The position numbers and the translations under genes were made by a program. A stretch of 17,201 nt of DNA from contig DCNF01000015.1 in assembly GCA_002322035.1 (NCBI GenBank), positions 1,677 to 18,877 on the forward strand, written 5' to 3'. The first letter of the stretch is position 1; every line of letters starts with the position of its first letter. This DNA is from Geobacter sp. UBA1603 (GTDB lineage: Bacteria; Desulfobacterota; Desulfuromonadia; Geobacterales; Pseudopelobacteraceae). Below are positions 1 to 6,437 of the stretch, piece by piece. The notes under the pieces were generated by a model that saw only the letters and a list, made by a program, of their open reading frames with translations, searched no databases and was not told where the DNA came from.

Positions 1-18
1 GGGCACGAGCCGTTGAGC
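1..18 (+). other. Right end of an integron attC site (partial)
   Basis: GTTGAGC at 12-18 fits the attC R' core consensus GTTRRRY. The rest of this attC lies to the left of the window. IntI integrases recombine between the G and the TT, here between 12 and 13. The call rests less on the 7-mer itself than on its exact reverse complementarity to the R'' box GCTCAAC at 598-604, which is what the two ends of a single inserted cassette should show. Confidence 0.6.
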
Positions 19-665
19 AGAGAATAATGACAATAAAGCTGAATTGTTCTTTACTTGAGGAGGTAGCATGGGAATTTTAGATTTCCTTTTCGGCAAGAGT
101 GAACCGCAAAAGAAGGTTATGCCGATTTTGAAGCCAGAAAATCTTCAACCTGTTGACGCCCCGATTTCAACGACAGAAGCGAAAAAGATATTTAGGGAAT
201 GGATGCTAAAAATCGGCTACTTAGACAAAGAAGAAGTCGCTGATCATGTCAAATACTTTGCCGATGAAATGAAGGAACAGGACGAAAATTTCAAGATATA
301 TATCGACGAGGAAAAGGAAGACATCGAAGGATCAATCAACGATGAAAAAGAAGAAATCATGAGTCTCAAAGAAGAATTGAAATCGTGTAAAGACCCCCAA
401 GAAAAAGAAGAAATTCTTGATGCAATTAAGGATTGCGAAACCAATATTGCAGACTATAAGGCTGATCTTGCGGACCGAATCGCAGCATTAAAGGGGAAGC
501 AAACCGCATTCAAAACTGATAAGCGTGAATTCCTAATTGATTACATTAATACACAGGTTCATGGTTCGGATTGGAAGGAAAAAAATTGAAGTAGCGTGCT
601 CAACCAGGCCCTTGGACGCCGACCGGGACTGAAAGACGCCCCGGCTCGGGTCAAGGCCCGGCCCG
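13..665 (+). mobile_element. Integron gene cassette (653 bp, one ORF plus attC)
   Basis: The predicted linear cassette runs from TTGAGC (13-18) to the G at 665, the two G/TT recombination points. It carries one + strand ORF (68-589), and its stop codon is 8 bases before the attC R'' box, the standard compact cassette layout. If excised and circularised, the joined core would read GTTGAGC, a perfect partner for the cassette's own R'' box GCTCAAC. The DNA is AT-rich compared with the flagellar genes to the right, which suggests foreign origin. No integrase gene or attI is visible; with this orientation they would lie to the left, outside the window. Confidence 0.62.
68..589 (+). CDS. Hypothetical charged coiled-coil protein (cassette ORF)
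   Basis: This is a 173-residue soluble protein with no signal peptide or membrane segment, and I do not recognise its family. The N-terminus (MGILDFLFGK) is a short hydrophobic/aromatic stretch followed by a Pro-rich linker to about residue 35. Residues 36-65 look globular (FREWMLKIGYLDKEEV). From about 70 to 150 the chain is almost all Glu, Lys, Asp, Ile and Leu in helical heptad-like spacing, so a coiled coil is likely. The start is well supported by GAGGAGGT at 57-64 just before the ATG. Codon use is AT-rich (many AAA, GAA, ATT), unlike the flagellar genes. It sits alone between two attC cores and ends 8 bases before the second, so it is the passenger of an integron cassette. Function unknown. 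Confidence 0.8.
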   Translation: MGILDFLFGKSEPQKKVMPILKPENLQPVDAPISTTEAKKIFREWMLKIGYLDKEEVADHVKYFADEMKEQDENFKIYIDEEKEDIEGSINDEKEEIMSLKEELKSCKDPQEKEEILDAIKDCETNIADYKADLADRIAALKGKQTAFKTDKREFLIDYINTQVHGSDWKEKN

Positions 666-671
666 TTGGAC
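598..671 (+). other. Integron attC recombination site (59-base-element type)
   Basis: The site has R'' GCTCAAC (598-604, consensus RYYYAAC) and R' GTTGGAC (665-671, consensus GTTRRRY). Inside these lie imperfectly complementary L boxes, CCTTGGAC (609-616 region) and GTCAAGG (650-656 region). The left box has an extra base relative to the right, as in known attC sites, where unpaired bases set strand choice. A second stem follows (CCGACCGGG near 619-627 with CCCGGCTCGG near 640-649, one bulge), closed by a loop of about 12 bases. The 74-bp length is within the usual attC range. What is seen is the two cores plus the nested stems; the attC identity is inferred from that architecture. Confidence 0.65.
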
Positions 672-745
672 AAAGAACAACTTAGAAAAGGCATGAGGGA
701 GCAAAAGCGTAGACGTTACATAAACCATCCTTTACATTTCACATA

Positions 746-779
746 CTAATTAGTAGTATATTTATATACTACTAATTAG
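746..779. promoter_or_regulatory. Perfect 15-bp inverted repeat upstream of vapB (likely VapBC operator)
   Basis: CTAATTAGTAGTATA (746-760) and TATACTACTAATTAG (765-779) are exact reverse complements separated by TTTA. Each arm contains the smaller palindrome CTAATTAG (746-753 and 772-779). VapBC and other ribbon-helix-helix antitoxins usually bind such repeats at their own promoter and repress it. The repeat also overlaps the first two bases of the vapB ribosome-binding sequence AGGAGG (778-783), so either protein binding or an RNA hairpin could limit translation. A possible -35 TTTACA at 731-736, with a weak -10 at 754-759 inside the repeat, would place the operator on the promoter. Confidence 0.65.
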
Positions 780-787
780 GAGGATAT

Positions 788-1027
788 ATGCACCTCGTAA
801 AAACTTCCATTACCCTACCCGACGATCTCCTTCAAGAAGCTAAAACGATGTCGAAAAACGTAAGCAGCTTCATCACTGAGGCCCTGCGGGAACATATCCG
901 CCAACGAAAAGTGCAGAAGGCAATGGAATCCTTTGGCAGTTGGAAAGGTAGGGAAGACACAAGCGTAGACATTGTGAACGACCTAAGAAAAGAGGGGGAT
1001 CGCGATTATGCCGGGCGTTCTCATTGA
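788..1027 (+). CDS. vapB: VapB-type antitoxin (ribbon-helix-helix)
   Basis: This 79-residue protein neutralises the adjacent PIN-domain toxin and probably represses its own promoter. The N-terminal segment (KTSITLPDDLLQEAK, then helices to about residue 40) matches a ribbon-helix-helix DNA-binding fold: a short beta strand followed by two helices. The C-terminal half (about 45-75), with KAMESFGSWKG and an acidic/basic tail, resembles the toxin-wrapping tail of VapB antitoxins. The start is fixed by AGGAGG at 778-783. The gene overlaps the toxin gene by 20 bases, typical of co-translated toxin-antitoxin pairs. The large inverted repeat just upstream is the likely autoregulatory site. The exact antitoxin subfamily is not certain, but the pairing with a PIN protein makes the role clear. 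Confidence 0.85.
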   Translation: MHLVKTSITLPDDLLQEAKTMSKNVSSFITEALREHIRQRKVQKAMESFGSWKGREDTSVDIVNDLRKEGDRDYAGRSH

Positions 1028-1391
1028 TACTGATATTGCAATTGACTTTCTGCGGGGGGCTGCCTACACACAACCTCTGATAGGTGGTTTGTGGAGCGAT
1101 GGCCAAGCGATGATAAGTGTGTTGACTGTGCACGAGTTGACAGCTGGCATGCGTGATACGGAGAAGGTTGTGACGTATAATTTTATAGAGGCCTGCGGTG
1201 TTGAACCCGTTACTCCAGAGATTGCATTTAAGGGTGGGGAATTGTATCGAAAATATCGCGCTAAAGGAGTTACGCTTACTTCACTTGACTGCCTTATTGC
1301 AGCAACGGCAATTGTTAAGGGATATAAGGTTGCTACCAGAAACGTGAAACATTATCGGGAAAAAGGATTATTGCTTTCCATCTCCCCATAA
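1008..1391 (+). CDS. vapC: VapC-type PIN-domain ribonuclease toxin
   Basis: This 127-residue PIN-domain protein is predicted to be a Mg2+-dependent endoribonuclease; known VapC toxins cut tRNA or rRNA and stop translation. The acidic pocket is visible: Asp7 and Asp9 in VLIDTDIAIDFL, Glu43 in TVHELTAG, and Asp94 in SLDCLIAATA. The fourth acidic position is Asn112 (ATRNVKHY), a common substitution in this family. Length is normal and the C-terminus looks complete, so the toxin appears intact. A purine-rich ribosome-binding sequence (GAGGGGG, about 992-998) lies within the end of vapB. The gene is AT-richer than the flagellar genes and follows an integron attC site, which fits the frequent presence of toxin-antitoxin modules in cassette arrays. 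Confidence 0.9.
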   Translation: MPGVLIDTDIAIDFLRGAAYTQPLIGGLWSDGQAMISVLTVHELTAGMRDTEKVVTYNFIEACGVEPVTPEIAFKGGELYRKYRAKGVTLTSLDCLIAATAIVKGYKVATRNVKHYREKGLLLSISP

Positions 1392-1412
1392 ATGTTCTGT
1401 TTGGGTAGATCT

Positions 1413-1436
1413 CCTGTCCACGCGCGCGTGAACAGG
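1413..1436. repeat. 24-bp near-perfect palindrome after vapC
   Basis: CCTGTCCACG and CGTGAACAGG flank a CGCG centre, with a single C/A mismatch pair. As RNA it would form a strong hairpin 21 bases after the vapC stop, but no T-run follows (next bases CCAATAACATC), so it is a poor intrinsic terminator for the + strand. It could be a transcription-end or RNA-stability hairpin, a protein-binding site, or the scar of a lost attC. The remaining bases of the 1392-1507 gap show no gene and no attC cores. Confidence 0.5.
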
Positions 1437-1507
1437 CCAATAACATCTTATTCGCCTACATTCGGACTGCTCGCCTTGCTTACCGGTTTCTCCGGCACAG
1501 GTAACGT

Positions 1508-3715
1508 ATGATACCATCTTCCGACATCCAGCAGCAGGTCTATGACCTGCTGGCCCGCGCCTCGAACATCTCCTTCATCGGAGCGGACCAGGAGGCCGGA
1601 ACACGGCTGAGCCTCTCCCCCGGCCAGCGGGTGACCGCCGAGGTTTTGACCACGCTGCAGCCGGGAAACCGGACCCAGGTGCGAATCGGCAGCGAGCGGT
1701 TCACGATGGAACTGCCCATGGCGGTCCGGCCGGGGCAGACCCTGGAGATGACCTTTGTCTCCGAAGATCCACGCTCAACGTTTGCGATTGCCCGCCAGGG
1801 GGGCATCTCGCCGCCGGTCAGCCTTTCGGATGCTTCCCGTCTGTTGAGCCTGCTGGTGGGCAGTGAACAGATTCTCGATCCCAGGCTGCGCTCGTCGCTG
1901 CAGAGTATCGCTGATATTCTGCGGCGCTCATCGGGGGAAACGGGCGTTCTGGCCAACCTGATGGATGAGGCGGCAACCTACGGGCGCAGCATGCTGGAAG
2001 CGGTCAAGGGGCCGCCCCAGTCACCGGATGACTATCAGCCGGGGCGCGGCGATCAGGGGGGGCTTCCGCAGGGAGCGCAGCGCAGCCCGGCCCCGGAGCA
2101 ATCCCGCCTGGCGGCATTCGAGGCCAACGCATCCCAGATCCTGCAGCACATTGCCCGCAGCTCTCGTTTTCTGCTGGCCGAGGCGGCCCGCCAGCCGCTG
2201 GGGCCGCTGCCGCTCATGCCGGGGGAGGAGGTGGAGGCCCTGGTAACCGGGACCCTGCCGGGGGGACGGGTGCTCGTACAGGTGGCCGGCACCTCGCTGG
2301 AACTGCTGCTATCCCGGGCGGTGCAGGCCGGCGACATCCTGCGCCTGACCTATATCGCCTCACAGCCCAAGCCATTGTTCGCACTGCCCCGCCTGCAGGA
2401 GACCACTCCCGGCCTTCTCAGCGAGGCCAGCCGCTGGCTGAGTGTCCTCGAACACTCCGAAGGGGGGCTTTCACTTCAGCAAACCGGTGTGCTGGAACGG
2501 CTCAACTCGGTCCTGACCAGCCTGCCTGCCGACTCTCCGGCATTTACCGTCATCCGTGATGAGGCCCGGCTCTACGGCCCGCTCGTCCGCCGGCCGGTCG
2601 AGCAGGATGCCCATGCCACAGATTCGGGGTACGGCCATGGTCAGGCGTCTCTGCAACCCGGAAACGGAATCGTCTTAAACAATGATATGGCAACATTGCT
2701 CCAGGGACTGATCAAGGGGAACCGCCTGGCCCTTCTGGAAGCGATCGGCCAGCAGGCGGCAACCGGTCTGCAGCCTGGACAGCAGCTCAAAGGCGACGTT
2801 GTGGCGGCATTGGGCGGCGGTCGCTTCATGGTGCAGGTCGGCGGCCGGTCGCTTGAGCTGTCACTGCCCCGGGGGATCGGGGCCGGCGAACGGCTGAACC
2901 TTTTCTTTATTGCTGACGAACCACACCCGACGTTTCTGATGGCACGTTTTGGCCGGCCGGGGGATGCGCGGGTCAGCGATACCGGCCGCTGGCTGAGCGG
3001 ATTTCTGGGGGGGGCGGCTGATCAGGCTCCGGCCCAGGCGGTTTTCGGGCTGATGAGGACGCTCCTGTCGGAGCCGCCATCCGAAGCGGGCCAGGTCGGT
3101 ACCATGCTGCAAAAGGGATTGCGGGAGAGCGGTCTGTTTTATGAGTCCCATCTGGCTCGATGGTTCGGAGGCGACTACCGGCTGGAAGACCTTTTGCGTG
3201 AGCCCCAGGGAAGGTTGTCGCGCCGTGTGAGCCTGCCGGTACCCCATGTGGGGCCCGAAACTGTCTCCCGGCAGTTCGCGCCAACGGTAGAACTGATCGA
3301 GTCTGTTATGAAAAATGCAGCATCAGCACCCCACGAGGGGATCGCCGACCAGCGCAGCCTGCCTGTTATCCGCGAACAGCTGAACAGCCTGCAAAACGGC
3401 CAGCTGCTGTTTCGGGGGGAGTTGTTTCCCGGCCAGCCGATGGAGTGGAGTGTTGCCGAGCGGGATGCCCGGCGCGGCAGCCAGGGGGAGCGGGAACGCT
3501 TGTGGGAAACCGGGCTGACCATCGATCTTCCACGGCTTGGCAGCATCAGAACCCATCTGCGGCTCGACGGCCGCCGGCTCTGGATCGACGTGACCGCTGA
3601 CCGCCCTCGGGCGGTGGAACAGCTTCAGGCCGGAGTCCCTGTATTGTGCGGGCAGCTCGGGGCAGCCGGTCTGGAAGCCGCTGACATAGGGGTTCGCCAT
3701 GCCGCGCTCTCCTGA
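1508..3715 (+). CDS. FliK-like flagellar hook-length control family protein with three repeated modules
   Basis: This is a 735-residue cytosolic or exported protein without a signal peptide. Three related beta-rich modules are visible at about 36-97, 236-297 and 421-482. Each has the pattern PGQ-x-V-x-A-x-V, a VQV-G-xxxLEL-L strand pair, GxxLxLxFI, and a Phe-Ala-(I/L)-x-R end. Each module is followed by a helical segment beginning LS-(D/E)-AS-R-x-LS. The C-terminal part, about 620-735 (FRGELFPGQPMEW, then LRLDGRRLWIDVT and LGAAGLEAADIGV), resembles the FliK C-terminal domain, which contacts FlhB to switch export specificity. It overlaps the FlhB-like gene by 17 bases. A pair of this type (FliK-like plus FlhB C-terminal-like) is known in Bacillus as ylqG-ylqH. 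A canonical fliK starts at the other end of the window, so this is a second family member whose role is unclear. ATG 1508 has only a weak ribosome-binding sequence. Confidence 0.72.
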   Translation: MIPSSDIQQQVYDLLARASNISFIGADQEAGTRLSLSPGQRVTAEVLTTLQPGNRTQVRIGSERFTMELPMAVRPGQTLEMTFVSEDPRSTFAIARQGGISPPVSLSDASRLLSLLVGSEQILDPRLRSSLQSIADILRRSSGETGVLANLMDEAATYGRSMLEAVKGPPQSPDDYQPGRGDQGGLPQGAQRSPAPEQSRLAAFEANASQILQHIARSSRFLLAEAARQPLGPLPLMPGEEVEALVTGTLPGGRVLVQVAGTSLELLLSRAVQAGDILRLTYIASQPKPLFALPRLQETTPGLLSEASRWLSVLEHSEGGLSLQQTGVLERLNSVLTSLPADSPAFTVIRDEARLYGPLVRRPVEQDAHATDSGYGHGQASLQPGNGIVLNNDMATLLQGLIKGNRLALLEAIGQQAATGLQPGQQLKGDVVAALGGGRFMVQVGGRSLELSLPRGIGAGERLNLFFIADEPHPTFLMARFGRPGDARVSDTGRWLSGFLGGAADQAPAQAVFGLMRTLLSEPPSEAGQVGTMLQKGLRESGLFYESHLARWFGGDYRLEDLLREPQGRLSRRVSLPVPHVGPETVSRQFAPTVELIESVMKNAASAPHEGIADQRSLPVIREQLNSLQNGQLLFRGELFPGQPMEWSVAERDARRGSQGERERLWETGLTIDLPRLGSIRTHLRLDGRRLWIDVTADRPRAVEQLQAGVPVLCGQLGAAGLEAADIGVRHAALS

Positions 3716-3974
3716 TGAACGACAGGCTGCCGCACTTTCCTACAAGCAGGGGCAGTATGCCCCGGTTGTCGTGGCGCGGGGTAGCGGGATAACCGCCGAG
3801 GCGATCATTGCCTGTGCCCACGAAGCGGGAGTGTATGTTCACGAGTCACCGGAACTGGTGACGCTCCTGATGCAGGTTGATACCGACCAGTACATCCCGC
3901 CTGAACTCTACCGGGCGGTTGCAGAGATACTGGTCTGGCTGTATGCTATGGAAAAAAATGCCACGGAGGGGTGA
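3699..3974 (+). CDS. FlhB cytoplasmic-domain homologue (FlhB2/YlqH-like)
   Basis: This 91-residue soluble protein corresponds to the part of FlhB after its NPTH self-cleavage site. Typical features are the opening ALSYKQGQYAPVVVARGSGITAEAII (given as positions about 12-37), then VYVHESPELVTLL and IPPELYRAVAEILVWLY, the hallmark end of the FlhB/EscU cytoplasmic fold. It has no transmembrane region and no NPTH motif, so it cannot form the export gate itself. It may mimic or compete with FlhB for FliK-type proteins. It overlaps the end of the FliK-like gene by 17 bases and abuts the next gene, so all three are probably co-transcribed. Family assignment is firm; the role is inferred. Confidence 0.88.
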   Translation: MPRSPDERQAAALSYKQGQYAPVVVARGSGITAEAIIACAHEAGVYVHESPELVTLLMQVDTDQYIPPELYRAVAEILVWLYAMEKNATEG

Positions 3975-5384
3975 ATGCAGATAAAATTCGGAACTGACGG
4001 GTGGCGGGGGGTTATTGCCCGTGATTTTACCTTTGAAAATCTGTCGCTGGTGGCCCAGGCCACCATGGATTATCTCAATCGCGAGGGGCTCGGGGGAAAA
4101 GGGCTGGTGATCGGATATGACCGCCGGTTTCTTTCCCGTGATTTTGCCCGATGTGTTGCCGGCATTGCCGCTGGAAACGGGATTCGCGTCCGCCTGACGG
4201 ACGACTACGCCCCGACACCGGCGGTATCATGGGCTGTACGGGAGTCGGGTGCCGGAGCCGGCGTGATGATTACCGCCAGCCACAATCCACCGGAATACAA
4301 CGGATTCAAGGTAAAGGAAGCTTTCGGCGGTTCCGCCCGCCCTTCGACGACGAAGGTTCTTGAGGAGATCGTAGCGTACAATGCCGATAACAACCGCCGC
4401 CCGGTTGCCATGCCGTTTGATGAGGCCTGCAGCAGGGGGCTCGTGGAACTGTTTGATCCCTGCCAAGGATATTTCCGGCAGATCGGCCGTTATGTCGACC
4501 TTGATCTGATCAGGAAATCAGGCATCACAGCGCTGGTTGACCCGATGTACGGTGCCGGGACCGGCTTTATCCCCCGGCTGCTGGGAGCGGTGGATGAAAT
4601 TCACACCGAACCCAATCCGCTCTTCGGGGGGCAGCCGCCCGAGCCGATCGGAGAGCATCTGGCCGAACTGTCCGGGCTGGTAAAAAGCGGCCGGTACCGG
4701 GTCGGTCTTGCGCTTGACGGCGATGCAGACCGGATCGGAGCTGTGGATGAAAACGGCGAATTCTTTTCATCACACAACATCTTCACGGTGGTGCTGCAGC
4801 ACTTGATCAGCCATAAAAAGCTGACCGGGGCGGTGGTAAAAACCGTTTCGACGACCCGGATGATAGACCTTCTGGCCGAAAAATTTGGCCTGGAGCTGTT
4901 TGAGACGCCGATCGGCTTCAAGCACATCTGTGAGCTGATGCTGGATCGGGATATCCTGATGGGAGGCGAGGAGTCGGGAGGGCTGGGGGTCAAGGGGCAT
5001 CTCCCGGAGCGTGACGGCATCCTGCTCGGGCTGCTCCTTTTGGAGTCCATGGCGGTCAGCGGAAAGGGGCTGCGTCAGATGCTTGACGAAACCATGGATG
5101 AGATTGGCCATTTCCACTACCGTCGCATTGATCGTCGGATTGAAGATGCAGCCAAGCAGGAATTGATCTGCCGTCTTTCATCAGCCCCCCCGTCCGAGAT
5201 TGATGGCCATCGAGTGGCCGGCACCAATTTCAGTGACGGTTTCAAGTTCATGTTTGAAAACGGCGATTGGTTGCTGATCCGGCCCTCGGGGACCGAGCCG
5301 GTGTTGCGACTTTACAGCGAGGCGGGCTCGCCGGCCCAGGTCGACCGCTTTCTGCGGGCTGCCTCGGTGATTGCCGACGGGTAA
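3975..5384 (+). CDS. Phosphoglucomutase/phosphomannomutase (alpha-D-phosphohexomutase)
   Basis: This 469-residue cytosolic enzyme interconverts hexose 1- and 6-phosphates, supplying sugar nucleotides for cell-surface polysaccharide or glycan. All four family signatures are present: the phosphoserine loop TASHNP (Ser102), the Mg2+ loop DGDADR (Asp248, Asp250, Asp252), the sugar-binding loop GGEESGG (330-336), and the phosphate loop RPSGTEP (436-442). The N-terminus KFGTDGWRG is also typical. ATG 3975 directly follows the stop of the FlhB-like gene, with GGAGGGG just upstream. Whether glucose or mannose phosphates are preferred cannot be read from the sequence. Its place among flagellar genes may be simple co-transcription, or may reflect supply of sugars for flagellin or surface glycosylation (inference). 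Confidence 0.92.
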   Translation: MQIKFGTDGWRGVIARDFTFENLSLVAQATMDYLNREGLGGKGLVIGYDRRFLSRDFARCVAGIAAGNGIRVRLTDDYAPTPAVSWAVRESGAGAGVMITASHNPPEYNGFKVKEAFGGSARPSTTKVLEEIVAYNADNNRRPVAMPFDEACSRGLVELFDPCQGYFRQIGRYVDLDLIRKSGITALVDPMYGAGTGFIPRLLGAVDEIHTEPNPLFGGQPPEPIGEHLAELSGLVKSGRYRVGLALDGDADRIGAVDENGEFFSSHNIFTVVLQHLISHKKLTGAVVKTVSTTRMIDLLAEKFGLELFETPIGFKHICELMLDRDILMGGEESGGLGVKGHLPERDGILLGLLLLESMAVSGKGLRQMLDETMDEIGHFHYRRIDRRIEDAAKQELICRLSSAPPSEIDGHRVAGTNFSDGFKFMFENGDWLLIRPSGTEPVLRLYSEAGSPAQVDRFLRAASVIADG

Positions 5385-5432
5385 CGAACAATAAAAAAGA
5401 GATGAATTTTATTGAATTTATGCTATTAATTC

Positions 5433-5448
5433 GGGCACGGAATTTCCG
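5433..5448 (+). promoter_or_regulatory. Weak candidate sigma-54 promoter upstream of cheY
   Basis: GGGCACGGAATTTCCG keeps the -24 GGCACG element and the TT of the -12 element, at the correct spacing, but has CC where the consensus has GC. It lies in the 111-bp gap before cheY, 47 bases ahead of its ATG, where a promoter is expected. The mismatch is at a key position, so the call is tentative. The gap also contains an AT-rich stretch (5388-5431) that could serve a sigma-70 promoter. Confidence 0.25.
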
Positions 5449-5495
5449 AACAAACAGACGCCCAGCGCGCTCAATACACGAGGAGGAACACAGGC

Positions 5496-5861
5496 ATGGC
5501 GAACATTCTTATCGTTGACGACTCTTCCACCATGAGAAAAATCATTTCCCGCTCACTCAGGCAGGCTGGCCTGACCGTGGACGACATCTACGAAGCCGGC
5601 GACGGGATTGAAGGGCTGAACGAAATCGCCTCCGGCAAAAAGATCGACCTGATTCTTTCCGACATCAACATGCCCAATATGGATGGCCTCGAGTTCATCA
5701 AGCAGGTTCGTGCCAACGGCAATGCGGTTCCGATCGTGATGATCACTACTGAAGGTGGAGAGGAGATCCTCAAGGAGGCCATGTCAAGCGGTGCCAGCGA
5801 CAGCATCAAAAAGCCGTTTACTCCCGACCAGCTGCAGGAAAAGCTGGGGGGGCTCCTATGA
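5496..5861 (+). CDS. cheY: CheY-type single-domain response regulator
   Basis: This 121-residue stand-alone receiver domain is predicted to be phosphorylated by CheA and to bind the flagellar switch. Key residues are all present: acidic pair Asp8-Asp9 (ILIVDDSS), phosphoacceptor Asp56 (LILSDINMP), Thr84 (VMITTEGG) and Lys106 (KKPF). There is no output domain. AGGAGGA (5481-5487) precedes ATG 5496. Its stop overlaps the start of cheX in an ATGA (5858-5861), so signal and phosphatase are translationally coupled. Placement directly beside CheX-type phosphatases and rotor genes supports a motility role, although the genome probably has other cheY copies. Confidence 0.93.
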   Translation: MANILIVDDSSTMRKIISRSLRQAGLTVDDIYEAGDGIEGLNEIASGKKIDLILSDINMPNMDGLEFIKQVRANGNAVPIVMITTEGGEEILKEAMSSGASDSIKKPFTPDQLQEKLGGLL

Positions 5862-6364
5862 GTCTGAACGCGGAGATCGCGGCTTCGACAAAGTTTACCG
5901 AGCAACAGCTGGCAACCTATGTCATTGATGCTACCCGCGAAGTGTTTTCGACCATGGTGATGATGGACCCCACGGACGAATATCCGCTCAGGGATCCGAT
6001 AAACCGCTTCAAGTGCAGTATTACCGGCATGGTTGGGTTTGCGGGAACCTACTCGGGGGTGATTTCAATCCACTGCCCGGTCTCCCTCGCGCTCAAGGTG
6101 ACGTCGAGCATGCTCGGCATGGAGTGTGACGAGGTCAACGAGGACTTAAACGACGCGATTGGCGAGATTGCCAATATGCTGGGTGGAAGTGTCAAGCAGG
6201 TCCTGTCCAAGGGAGGGCTCGATGTCAAGCTTTCGATCCCGACGGTGATATCAGGAGAAGAATACACGGTCAATTCTCTTTCAGATATCGATTGTGTTGT
6301 TATCCCCTTTATGATTGAAGAAGAAAGATTTCTGGTCGGGCTGACCCTCAAGAAGGAAGATTAG
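5858..6364 (+). CDS. cheX: CheX-type CheY-P phosphatase
   Basis: This 168-residue cytosolic protein of the CheC/CheX/FliY family is predicted to dephosphorylate CheY-P and so end the motor signal. The catalytic helix carries the family motif: Asp99, Glu103 and Asn106 (NDAIGEIANMLGG), with Pro128 following at the usual distance (LSIPTVISG). Glu103 and Asn106 are the residues that act on the phospho-aspartate. There is one such helix, as in CheX, rather than the two of CheC. The gene starts inside the cheY stop codon, and a ribosome-binding sequence (GGGGGG, 5847-5852) lies within cheY. CheX proteins usually work as dimers. Confidence 0.88.
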   Translation: MSLNAEIAASTKFTEQQLATYVIDATREVFSTMVMMDPTDEYPLRDPINRFKCSITGMVGFAGTYSGVISIHCPVSLALKVTSSMLGMECDEVNEDLNDAIGEIANMLGGSVKQVLSKGGLDVKLSIPTVISGEEYTVNSLSDIDCVVIPFMIEEERFLVGLTLKKED

Positions 6365-6377
6365 CATTACTTTTGCA
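6362..6377 (+). promoter_or_regulatory. Weak candidate sigma-54 promoter after cheX
   Basis: TAGCATTACTTTTGCA has a perfect -12 TTGCA at 6373-6377, but only AG at the -24 GG position. It lies at the start of the 73-base gap between cheX and the next gene, 60 bases from its ATG. A small 5-bp hairpin (ACGCC-act-GGCGT, 6392-6404) also sits in this gap. The -24 mismatch makes promoter function doubtful. Confidence 0.18.
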
Positions 6378-6437
6378 TGTGCCGTGCCCTGACGCCACTG
6401 GCGTTTACCTCGTGCCCACACCGGAAGATCGCTCCTG

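Noticed and set aside
1392..1507. A third attC site after vapC
   Set aside because: No GTTRRRY or RYYYAAC core at suitable spacing is visible. Only an unrelated palindrome is present at 1413-1436.
5267..5518. Small + strand frame across the end of the mutase gene and the start of cheY
   Set aside because: It overlaps two firm genes, has low-complexity Arg/Gly-rich sequence and no ribosome-binding sequence.
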